Assembly (NCBI GenBank): GCA_964513675.1
Contig: CAZEOD010000058.1
Coordinates: 1-12,000, forward strand
Length of the DNA stretch: 12,000 nucleotides
Source of the DNA: CALFVT01 sp964513675
GTDB taxonomy: Bacteria > Pseudomonadota > Alphaproteobacteria > Caulobacterales > Maricaulaceae
Reading direction: 5' to 3'
The translations under genes and the position numbers were made by a program. The notes under the pieces are model-generated. The model did no database searches. It saw only the letters and a list, made by a program, of their open reading frames with translations, and was not told the DNA's origin. How positions within the stretch are numbered: position 1 is the stretch's first letter; each line of letters starts with the position of its first letter. Positions 1 through 5,785 of this stretch are shown piece by piece.

Positions 1-186
1 TATTCGCTCGATGTGATCCTGCCGATTGTTGATATCGCACAAGAAAGCCATTGGCGGCCACGCAATTCCGAAAGCGGTGAGAATTGGCTTCGGTGTTACA
101 ATCGGTTTCACCTCTTGATGGGATGGTTTCTTTCCACTATCGGTCTTGCGGGCCTTACGGGTCTGTTAAAAGATAAACGCGAATAA
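1..186 (+). CDS. C-terminal end of a membrane protein (partial, 5' end outside window)
   Basis: Frame 1 is open from the first base to a TAA at 184-186, giving 61 residues. The piece begins YSLDVILPIVDIAQESHW and ends with a hydrophobic segment, MGWFLSTIGLAGLTGLL, followed by the charged tail KDKRE. From memory, this pattern (YSLDxxLPxxxLxQExxW, then a GWxLxTxxxAGLTGL membrane helix) is the usual C-terminus of a group of bacterial membrane proteins, some of which have pentapeptide repeats or ion-channel-like domains. The N-terminal part that would decide the family is missing. The stop lies 9 bases before the next start, so the two genes may be cotranscribed. The reading frame is well supported; the function is not known. 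Confidence 0.7.
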   Translation, partial: YSLDVILPIVDIAQESHWRPRNSESGENWLRCYNRFHLLMGWFLSTIGLAGLTGLLKDKRE

Positions 187-195
187 TTTAAAACC

Positions 196-789
196 ATGCA
201 ATCCCCAACCCATAGCCTCATAGCCCTTGCGGCGCTTAGTCAGAAAACGGACGGTAAGCGTAATTGGGCGGTGTTTATTGGCTCTGTCATTCCGGACGCT
301 TTTATTTATGTCTGTTGGCTGTGGTTGACCTTTGTGAAGCGTGAACCGCAAAGCCGTATCTGGAACGAGATTTATTTTGATGTGCCCATGCAAATCACGG
401 CGTCATTATTTAATTCGATCCCGCTTTATCTTGGGCTCGCCGCCATGGGCTGGATTATGCGGGCCAAGATATGGGGCAAGCTTGTTTTGTTTTTCGCCCT
501 CGCCGCATTGATCCATATTGCCTTTGATTTGCCCGTTCACAATGACGATGCTTATGCCTATTTCAAACCCTTTACGGATTGGCGCTTTATCTCGCCGCTC
601 TCCTATTGGGACATAGATCACCATGCAGGGATTATTAGTGTGATTGAATCCATCATCGGCATAGCCTCGATTATCATATTATGGCGGCGCTTTCCTAAGC
701 TCTGGGTCAAGCTCCTGCTCCTGCTCTTGGGCCTGCTTTATGCGGCTATAATGCTGGCGCGGCTTATGCCTGTTAATATTCCAAGTTAA
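196..789 (+). CDS. Multi-pass membrane protein of unknown function with conserved His/Asp pattern
   Basis: A 197-residue integral membrane protein with about five hydrophobic segments (roughly residues 26-46, 67-88, 95-112, 146-163 and 170-190). Polar residues sit at membrane edges: H6 in PTHS, D34 in IPDA, H107 and D111 in LIHIAFDLP, H115/D117/D118 in VHNDD, and D141-H142-H143. The arrangement (early THS, PD, then H-x3-D and a late DHH) recalls the YdjM/DUF457-type putative metal-dependent membrane hydrolases. Similar proteins with an FxxxxDWRFxSPxSYWD segment are, from memory, often given the unlikely name 'cobalamin biosynthesis protein CobQ'; nothing here resembles CobQ. The ATG at 196 has no clear Shine-Dalgarno sequence and follows the previous stop by 9 bases. 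A membrane hydrolase role is inference only. Confidence 0.8.
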   Translation: MQSPTHSLIALAALSQKTDGKRNWAVFIGSVIPDAFIYVCWLWLTFVKREPQSRIWNEIYFDVPMQITASLFNSIPLYLGLAAMGWIMRAKIWGKLVLFFALAALIHIAFDLPVHNDDAYAYFKPFTDWRFISPLSYWDIDHHAGIISVIESIIGIASIIILWRRFPKLWVKLLLLLLGLLYAAIMLARLMPVNIPS

Positions 790-811
790 GCGCGGTTGGG
801 CGGCCCCGCGC
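790..811 (+). terminator. GC-rich hairpin after the membrane protein gene (weak terminator candidate)
   Basis: GCGCGG (790-795) pairs perfectly with CCGCGC (806-811) around a 10-base loop, starting directly after the TAA at 787-789. There is no T-run after the stem (TGGAAATAT follows), so intrinsic termination is doubtful. Confidence 0.2.
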
Positions 812-858
812 TGGAAATATGACTTGTCCCCGCGCCGCGCCTGCCTTAGAGGCCCCGC

Positions 859-1311
859 ATGGCCATTATAAATATTGATGATCTGAAAGCCTTGAGCGGC
901 CCTTTACTCGGCCTTGATCCGGGGACGAAAACACTCGGCCTCGCGGTGAGTGACCGCACCCGCATGATTGCAACCCCCGTTAAAACCATCCAGCGCCGTA
1001 AATTCAGCCTCGACGGCGCAGAGCTTTTAAAGATTTACGATCACCATGAGGCCAGCGCCTTGATTGTTGGCTATCCGCTGAATATGGACGGCTCCCACGG
1101 GCCGCGCACGCAATCGGTGCGGGATTTTTGCCAAAACCTCATGAAGCTCCGCGATATTCCGATTTATATGTGGGATGAGCGCCTCTCGACACTCGCCGTC
1201 ACCCGCACAATGATTACGGCCGATATGAGCCGCAAGAAACGCAAAGACAATGTCGATAAATTAGCCGCCAGCTATATTCTTCAGGGCGTATTAGACCGCT
1301 TGCGGAACTAG
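859..1311 (+). CDS. ruvX: Holliday junction resolvase-like pre-16S rRNA nuclease RuvX/YqgF
   Basis: A 150-residue cytoplasmic protein with the RNase H-like fold of the YqgF/RuvX family, which matures the 5' end of 16S rRNA and was earlier described as a putative Holliday junction resolvase. The motifs are in order: LLGLDPGTKTLGLAVSD (residues 16-32, catalytic D20), LIVGYPLNMDGSHGPR (68-83), MWDERLST (104-111, acidic E107) and DNVDKLAASYIL (130-141, acidic D133). All three expected acidic residues are present and the length is normal. The ATG at 859 has AGAGG at 848-852 with a 6-base spacer, a reasonable ribosome binding site. The 69 bases upstream separate it from the membrane protein gene, so it may have its own promoter, but I see no convincing one. 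Confidence 0.95.
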   Translation: MAIINIDDLKALSGPLLGLDPGTKTLGLAVSDRTRMIATPVKTIQRRKFSLDGAELLKIYDHHEASALIVGYPLNMDGSHGPRTQSVRDFCQNLMKLRDIPIYMWDERLSTLAVTRTMITADMSRKKRKDNVDKLAASYILQGVLDRLRN

Positions 1312-1315
1312 GCCC

Positions 1316-1352
1316 GAAATTAGGCTGCGCAGATGAGGCCGCAATTTCTTTT
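1316..1352 (+). terminator. Possible intrinsic terminator after ruvX
   Basis: GAAATT (1316-1321) pairs with AATTTC (1343-1348); inside it GGC (1323-1325) can pair with GCC (1338-1340). TTTT follows at 1349-1352, five bases after the ruvX stop codon region begins the structure. The stem is AU-rich and interrupted, so strength is uncertain. The last T's overlap the -35 box of the pyrB promoter candidate. Confidence 0.35.
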
Positions 1353-1379
1353 GACTCTTTGCACGCAAAAGCTTAAATC
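1351..1379 (+). promoter_or_regulatory. Sigma-70-type promoter candidate for pyrB operon
   Basis: TTGACT at 1351-1356 and TAAATC at 1374-1379 are separated by exactly 17 bases. The -35 box matches five of six consensus positions; the -10 box is weaker. A start point near 1386 would leave a leader of about 18 bases before the pyrB ATG at 1404. There is therefore little room for the attenuator seen before pyrB in some other bacteria. Confidence 0.5.
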
Positions 1380-1403
1380 GACAAAAATCAAGACGAGGGC
1401 CTT

Positions 1404-2408
1404 ATGAGTTTGCCGACTGCTGTGATTGACGGCTATCCCTTTGAGAAGCTTCACTGCCTCGCTATTCGTGATTTTCACCGTGCTGATATAGAAAACCTCT
1501 TGGCCTTGGGTGAGTATTATCTTGACCTTGATGTCCAGAAATCACCCGACCGCTCTGTGCTGCGCGGTAAGACCTTGATTAATGTATTTTTTGAAAATTC
1601 AACACGGACGGAAAAAAGCTTTGAATTGGCCGGACGCCGCCTCGGCGCGGATGTGATTTCAATGAATATCGGCGCGAGCTCTGTTAAAAAAGGCGAAACG
1701 CTTTTAGACACAGCGGCGACCCTAAACGCAATGAACCCTGATCTATTAGTTGTTCGCCATGGGTCATCCGGCGCACCGGCGCTGTTATCGCAAAAAGTCT
1801 CCTGCTCTGTCGTTAATGCGGGCGATGGGATGCATGCGCATCCAACCCAAGCCCTGTTGGACGCCCTGACCTTGCGCCAAGCCTTTGACGGGCAGATTGA
1901 CGGCCTGCGCATCGCAATTTGCGGCGATATTTTACATAGCCGCGTGGCGCGGTCTAATGTCGAGCTTTTAAATATGCTGGGCTGTGAAGTGCGCCTTGTT
2001 GGCCCGCCGACCCTTATCCCAAGCGATGCCGACCGCTGGGGCGTTAGCGTTCATCATGATATGAAAACAGGCCTAAAGGGCTGTGATGTGGTTATGATGC
2101 TACGCCTCCAACTTGAGCGTATGAACGGGGCGTTTGTCCCGTCAAAGCGTGAATATTTTCATTTTTACGGGCTAGATCGCCGCAAGCTTGATTTTGCGAA
2201 ACCCGGCGCCCTTGTGATGCATCCCGGCCCGATGAACCGCGGCGTCGAGATTAGCTCTGACATTGCCGATGATCCCAATGTTAGCCTGATTACCCAGCAA
2301 GTTGAAACGGGCGTGGCCATGCGCATGGGGATTCTTCACGCCTTATCCGAGGCGCAAGATCGCAAAAAATCAGGCCCAAAAAACACGCCGAAAAAGAGGG
2401 ATGCATAA
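1404..2408 (+). CDS. pyrB: Aspartate carbamoyltransferase catalytic subunit PyrB
   Basis: A 334-residue cytoplasmic enzyme that joins carbamoyl phosphate and aspartate to form N-carbamoylaspartate, the second step of de novo pyrimidine synthesis. The carbamoyl phosphate signature FFENSTRT is at residues 62-69, the substrate lysine loop SSVKKGETL at 92-100, HPTQ at 146-149, the aspartate-domain segment DVVMMLRLQLER at 228-239, and HPGPMNRG at 273-280. All expected active-site motifs are intact. The C-terminus after about residue 318 is a short basic tail (KKSGPKNTPKKRDA). The start at 1404 has GAGGG at 1395-1399, four bases upstream. The neighbouring dihydroorotase-like gene begins 4 bases after the stop, as expected for an enzyme that assembles with a non-catalytic dihydroorotase homologue. 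I see no pyrI regulatory subunit. Confidence 0.97.
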   Translation: MSLPTAVIDGYPFEKLHCLAIRDFHRADIENLLALGEYYLDLDVQKSPDRSVLRGKTLINVFFENSTRTEKSFELAGRRLGADVISMNIGASSVKKGETLLDTAATLNAMNPDLLVVRHGSSGAPALLSQKVSCSVVNAGDGMHAHPTQALLDALTLRQAFDGQIDGLRIAICGDILHSRVARSNVELLNMLGCEVRLVGPPTLIPSDADRWGVSVHHDMKTGLKGCDVVMMLRLQLERMNGAFVPSKREYFHFYGLDRRKLDFAKPGALVMHPGPMNRGVEISSDIADDPNVSLITQQVETGVAMRMGILHALSEAQDRKKSGPKNTPKKRDA

Positions 2409-2412
2409 CCTT

Positions 2413-3684
2413 ATGAAAGACATCCTTATCACTGATATCCGCCTCATGGATCCCGCCTCTGGCCGTGACGAGATCACCCATATTTATATCGCGGGCGGCA
2501 AGATCGAAAACATTGGTGAGCATTTGGCCGCCACAGTCGAGATTGACGGGCGCGGCCTCATCGCAGCGCCGGGCTTGATTGATATGCGCGTGGCCACAGG
2601 CGAGCCGGGCTATGAGCATAGAGAAACCATTGCCAGCGCCGCACAGGCCGCCATTGCGGGCGGGGTCACATCTATGGTGATGATGCCCGATACAAACCCC
2701 GTCATTGATGATATCTCACTCATTCACTATATCGAGCGCCAAGGCGCAGACACACCGGTTCGCGTTCATGCCGCCGGCGCTATAACCAAAGCGCTTGACG
2801 GGGAAAGCCTGACCGAAATTGGCCTGATGAGCGATGCCGGCGCGGTGATGTTTTCAAATGGTGATAAACCCATTACTAATGCCCGGATCATGCGGCGCAT
2901 CTTATCTTACAGCGCGAGCTTTAACGCGCTGATTGCCCACCGCCCGATTGAGCCCAGCCTCGCGGATGACGGGGTCATGCATGAGGGCGACCTCTCTGCG
3001 CGCCTTGGCCTGACAGGTGTTCCTGCCGCCGCAGAACGCATTACCGCCGAGCGCGATATTGCCCTCGCAGAACTCACGGGTGGGCGGCTTTTAATTGATA
3101 TGATTTCCGCTGAGAGTACCGTGGACGTTATCCGTCATGCGAAATCCCGCGATCTGGACTTAGCCTGCTCTGTCAGTTTTAATAATCTATGCCTGAATGA
3201 TTTAGATATTGGCGATTACCGCAGTTTTGCCAAGCTTAGCCCGCCGCTGCGCGAGGAACGGGATCGCCAAGCTTTAATTGCCGGCATTAATGACGGCACG
3301 ATTGATGTGATTGTCTCCGCGCATAACCCCCAAGGCGCAGGCCGAAAGCGCTTGCCTTTTGCCGAAGCCTCTTACGGCGCGGTTGGGCTTGAATTGATGC
3401 TATCGGCTGGCCTTACGCTGACCCATGACGACAAGTTGCAGCTCATGGCCTTCCTCCGAGCCTTGACCATTGCACCCGCGCAAATATTAGGCTTGGATAG
3501 CGGGCATATTACTGAGGGCGCAACCGCAGATCTTGTTATTATTGATCCGAACCGCCCGTGGATGGTAGATAATCAAAAGCTGAGATCACGCTCCAAAAAC
3601 ACGCCGTTTGATCGCCGCCGCCTGACAGGCCGCGCCGTGAAGACGATTATTAACGGCGAAATCGTCTTTGACTTAGACAGTTAA
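2413..3684 (+). CDS. pyrC: Dihydroorotase-like protein, probably non-catalytic partner of PyrB
   Basis: A 423-residue protein of the class I dihydroorotase/amidohydrolase family, of normal length. The framework is clear: GLIDMRVATGEPG (residues 54-66), AAIAGGVTSMVMMPDTNP (80-97), AHRPIE (175-180), KLSPPLREERDR (274-285), DGTIDVIVSAHNPQ (294-307) and a C-terminal TADLVIIDPNRPW. The zinc ligands are not conserved. The usual D-x-H-x-H is D57-M-R59-V-A61, the usual HHL is N257-N258-L259 (SFNNL), and the usual TDHAPH is S302-A-H-N-P-Q307, lacking the catalytic Asp. It should not hydrolyse dihydroorotate. Known relatives are the pyrC'-type proteins of Pseudomonas and other proteobacteria, which are needed for assembly of aspartate carbamoyltransferase; that role here is inferred. 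The ATG at 2413 was chosen because GAGGG (2396-2400) is 12 bases away; an in-frame ATG at 2401, abutting that motif and overlapping pyrB, would add four residues. Confidence 0.92.
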   Translation: MKDILITDIRLMDPASGRDEITHIYIAGGKIENIGEHLAATVEIDGRGLIAAPGLIDMRVATGEPGYEHRETIASAAQAAIAGGVTSMVMMPDTNPVIDDISLIHYIERQGADTPVRVHAAGAITKALDGESLTEIGLMSDAGAVMFSNGDKPITNARIMRRILSYSASFNALIAHRPIEPSLADDGVMHEGDLSARLGLTGVPAAAERITAERDIALAELTGGRLLIDMISAESTVDVIRHAKSRDLDLACSVSFNNLCLNDLDIGDYRSFAKLSPPLREERDRQALIAGINDGTIDVIVSAHNPQGAGRKRLPFAEASYGAVGLELMLSAGLTLTHDDKLQLMAFLRALTIAPAQILGLDSGHITEGATADLVIIDPNRPWMVDNQKLRSRSKNTPFDRRRLTGRAVKTIINGEIVFDLDS

Positions 3685-3699
3685 ACCCGTCACAGATAT

Positions 3700-4281
3700 A
3701 TGATGATATTTATCTCTATTATCACCGGCTATCTTTTCGGCTCTATTCCTTTTGGTCTCTTAATCGCTAAGATTTTTGGACAAGGGGACATCCGCAATAT
3801 AGGGTCTGGCAATATTGGCGCGACAAATGTTTTGCGCACGGGCCGCAAAGACCTCGCCTTTATCACGCTCTTATTTGACGCCGGTAAAGCGGCTATGGCG
3901 TTTTTTATTATTCAACATTTTATCGGTTATCCTTTTGGCATTTACGCCGGCGCTATGGCGCTGATCGGGCATTGCTTCCCCATTTGGCTCGGGTTTAAAG
4001 GCGGCAAAGGCGTTGCGACTTATCTTGGTTATTTATTAGCCGCAGCTTGGCCTGTTGGCCTGATTGCCTGCGCGGCGTGGCTCGCGGCGGCCCTGTTATT
4101 CCGTATGTCCTCATTTGCCGCTTTAATTGCCGCTCTTACCGCGCCGATTGCGGCTTATTTTATGGGCCATATAAAGCTCGCGCTTGTCGCTGCGCTTTTA
4201 ACCCTTGTGATTTATATTCGTCACCGTGCCAATATTGGCCGTATCCTGAAAGGCGAAGAGCCGAAGATCGGCAAAAAATAA
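3700..4281 (+). CDS. plsY: Glycerol-3-phosphate acyltransferase PlsY
   Basis: A 193-residue inner-membrane enzyme that transfers an acyl group from acyl-phosphate to glycerol 3-phosphate, making lysophosphatidic acid, the first step of phospholipid synthesis. The family motifs are present: GSIPFG (residues 14-19), IRNIGSGNIGATNVLR (31-46, the phosphate-binding loop) and GHCFPIWLGFKGGKGVAT (90-107). The C-terminus RHRANIGRILKGEEPK is typical. Hydrophobic segments lie at about 3-23, 52-72, 80-97, 110-135 and 138-172, matching the multi-pass topology. The gene starts 15 bases after pyrC without an evident Shine-Dalgarno sequence; the next codon is also ATG (3703), so the start may be one residue later. 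Its TAA shares a base with the dprA ATG. PlsX, which supplies acyl-phosphate, is not in the window. Confidence 0.97.
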   Translation: MMIFISIITGYLFGSIPFGLLIAKIFGQGDIRNIGSGNIGATNVLRTGRKDLAFITLLFDAGKAAMAFFIIQHFIGYPFGIYAGAMALIGHCFPIWLGFKGGKGVATYLGYLLAAAWPVGLIACAAWLAAALLFRMSSFAALIAALTAPIAAYFMGHIKLALVAALLTLVIYIRHRANIGRILKGEEPKIGKK

Positions 4282-5381
4282 TGCAGCTATCTTGGGGCGA
4301 AAAAAGGGATTGGATACGGCTTTACCGCACGTCAACTGTTGGCCCTGTTGCCTTTCGTGATTTACTTAAGCGCTATAAAACTGCCGCAGCGGCGCTAAAA
4401 GCTCTCCCCCATATCATCACCAAAAAATCGATCCGTATTCCTGATATCTCAGCGGTCGAAGCCGAAATGGATGCTGCTCATGAAATAGGGGCGACGTTCC
4501 TTATGTCCTGCGAGGACAGCTATCCAGCTTATCTGAAAATGCTCTCCCCTGCCCCGCCAGTGATTTCCTGCCTTGGGGATATCTCGCTCTTTACCCGTCC
4601 CGGCATCGCGATCATAGGATCACGAAATGCCTCGGCAATGGGACTTCGCTTTGCCCGGCAACTCTCCCATGAGCTGACAGAAATGGGCTATGTGATTATC
4701 TCTGGTCTTGCGCGCGGCATTGACGCCAGTGCCCACAGCGCGGCGCTCAGCGGGGGAACCGTGGCCGTGCTTGGCGGCGGTGTGGATCATATTTATCCGC
4801 AGCAAAACCGCGAGTTATATCATGCTATGACCGCGCAGGGCTGCCTTGTCTCCGAAAGCCCGATTGGCTACCGCGCGACAGCCCGCGACTTCCCGCGCCG
4901 CAACCGAATTATATCGGGCCTGTCACGCGGCGTTGTCGTTATTGAAGCGGCTGAGCGGTCGGGCACCTTAATTACGGCGCGATATGCCTTGGAACAAAAC
5001 CGCGAAGTTATGGCGGTCCCCGGCTCTCCGCTCGATCCCCGTGCCAAAGGCTGCAACCGCCTGATACAACAAGGGGCCGCTTTGATAGAAACAGCGGAAG
5101 ATGTGAAAAATATATTAGAACAACTGCCGTCTCTGCGGCTGATGGAACCCGAGAGACATAGCTATCAAGGGGATGTGTTTGACTGGCAAAATGCCAGCCA
5201 GACGATTGAGACCTCAAAGCCTCACTTGTTACAGCTCTTATCACCGATCTTAACGCCGCGTGATGAAATTATTCGGCAGTCTGGCCTGCCCATTCAAATT
5301 GCAAATGCGGCCTTACTTGAGCTTGAGCTTAACGCCGACATCATTAGCGATATTGACGGGCGCATCGCAAGAAATCTTTAG
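4281..5381 (+). CDS. dprA: DNA-processing protein DprA
   Basis: A 366-residue cytoplasmic protein that binds incoming single-stranded DNA and loads RecA during natural transformation. The N-terminal helical part (about 1-70) precedes the Rossmann-like domain: GIAIIGSRNAS (108-118), GYVIISGLARGIDASAH (136-152), GTVAVLGGGVDHIYPQQN (159-176), FPRRNRIISGLS (204-215), SGTLITARYALEQNREVMAVPG (227-248) and GCNRLIQQGA (257-266). These are the standard DprA signatures, including GSRNAS and SGLARGID. Residues about 315-366 resemble the C-terminal winged helix of many proteobacterial DprA proteins. The ATG at 4281 overlaps the plsY stop (TAATG), indicating translational coupling; the frame is open further upstream, but a longer start would lie deep inside plsY. 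No com genes are in the window, so competence cannot be inferred. Confidence 0.96.
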   Translation: MQLSWGEKRDWIRLYRTSTVGPVAFRDLLKRYKTAAAALKALPHIITKKSIRIPDISAVEAEMDAAHEIGATFLMSCEDSYPAYLKMLSPAPPVISCLGDISLFTRPGIAIIGSRNASAMGLRFARQLSHELTEMGYVIISGLARGIDASAHSAALSGGTVAVLGGGVDHIYPQQNRELYHAMTAQGCLVSESPIGYRATARDFPRRNRIISGLSRGVVVIEAAERSGTLITARYALEQNREVMAVPGSPLDPRAKGCNRLIQQGAALIETAEDVKNILEQLPSLRLMEPERHSYQGDVFDWQNASQTIETSKPHLLQLLSPILTPRDEIIRQSGLPIQIANAALLELELNADIISDIDGRIARNL

Positions 5382-5395
5382 GCTCAGGACTTAAA

Positions 5396-5593
5396 TTATT
5401 CCCGATTAATTTTAGCAATGCGTTCGCGCGTTGAAATCGCCATGCTCGTCGCATGTAATAATGTCGCCGTATGATCCAGCCCCGCAAGATTAGCGATATC
5501 ATAAAGCTGGGAGACCATATCCGTTATATAATTTTGCGCACTCACCGGATCTATATCGAGCCGATTTGTTGGCTTTACTTCCACATGATTCAT
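5396..5593 (-). CDS. Small conserved-looking protein of unknown function (65 aa)
   Basis: The ATG at 5593-5591 is preceded by a perfect AGGAGGT four bases upstream, the best ribosome binding site in the window. An upstream in-frame ATG at 5647 would give 83 residues but has no such site, so the 65-residue product starting MNHVEVKPTNRLDIDP is preferred. The remainder is probably helical: YITDMVSQLYDIANLAGLD (22-40), then HTATLLHATSMAISTRERIA. From memory, small alphaproteobacterial proteins with a 'Y-I-x-x-M-x-x-x-L-x-x-I-A-x-x-A-G-L-D' pattern exist as unnamed hypotheticals. No signal peptide, membrane segment, Cys pair or known domain is visible. The gene converges on dprA (14-base gap) and diverges from topA. 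It is not gatC by sequence, although the size is close. Function is unknown. Confidence 0.75.
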   Translation of the reverse strand: MNHVEVKPTNRLDIDPVSAQNYITDMVSQLYDIANLAGLDHTATLLHATSMAISTRERIAKINRE

Positions 5594-5596
5594 ATT

Positions 5597-5603
5597 ACCT
5601 CCT
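5597..5603 (-). promoter_or_regulatory. Strong Shine-Dalgarno site deciding the start of the 65-aa gene
   Basis: AGGAGGT read on the - strand, with AAT between it and the ATG at 5593-5591. It is a full match to the anti-Shine-Dalgarno of 16S rRNA and is much stronger than the sites of neighbouring genes. Confidence 0.8.
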
Positions 5604-5704
5604 GTAAACTCATATACAACTTTAAAGTGTTTAATGTAATAAAGCAACTATCTTAAAGAAGGCCTAACTCTTTTATCCGGCGTGACTTTCTCTGCCCCTC
5701 TGCA

Positions 5705-5733
5705 TTGACATTTATAGAGTCCTAAGCCAAAGG
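5705..5733 (+). promoter_or_regulatory. Weak promoter candidate for the topA operon
   Basis: A perfect -35 box TTGACA lies at 5705-5710. At a 17-base spacing the -10 position (5728-5733) reads CAAAGG, a poor match. A second AT-rich candidate -10, TAATAT at 5769-5774, is close to the ATG and lacks a -35 box. Some promoter is expected in this interval because topA follows a gene on the opposite strand. Confidence 0.3.
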
Positions 5734-5745
5734 AGCGCCAATTCT

Positions 5746-5766
5746 CGCGCAAACTAACTTTGCGCG
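5746..5766. promoter_or_regulatory. Perfect inverted repeat before topA (leader hairpin or operator)
   Basis: CGCGCAAA (5746-5753) and TTTGCGCG (5759-5766) form a perfect 8-bp stem with the 5-base loop CTAAC. It ends 19 bases before the topA ATG. No T-run follows on either strand, so it is not a typical terminator. It lies just upstream of TAATAT (5769-5774). It could be a structured mRNA leader or a protein-binding site; nothing in the sequence decides between these. Confidence 0.5.
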
Positions 5767-5785
5767 CTTAATATCCGGACCTGCT

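Noticed and set aside
823..850. CTTGTC-N16-CTTAGA as a promoter giving a leaderless ruvX mRNA
   Set aside because: The presumed -10 box overlaps AGAGG at 848-852, which is better explained as the ruvX ribosome binding site.
1517..1912. 131-residue antisense frame in pyrB
   Set aside because: Lies fully opposite intact pyrB motifs, has no Shine-Dalgarno sequence and shows atypical composition.
2302..2412. Upstream extension of the pyrC reading frame into pyrB
   Set aside because: The added residues are a shadow of the pyrB C-terminus; normal dihydroorotase homologues begin at about the MKDILITDIR position.
4047..4280. Open upstream extension of dprA giving a 444-residue protein
   Set aside because: It would overlap most of the plsY 3' half; the first 78 residues read as an out-of-frame shadow of plsY, and the ATG at 4281 gives the normal DprA start with a TAATG overlap.
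5619..5628. 10-bp palindrome ACTTTAAAGT upstream of the 65-residue gene
   Set aside because: Short, AT-rich and not extended by flanking pairing; could easily occur by chance.
5471..5656. 61-residue + strand frame opposite the small gene
   Set aside because: The - strand frame has the perfect Shine-Dalgarno sequence; this one has none and is its complement.
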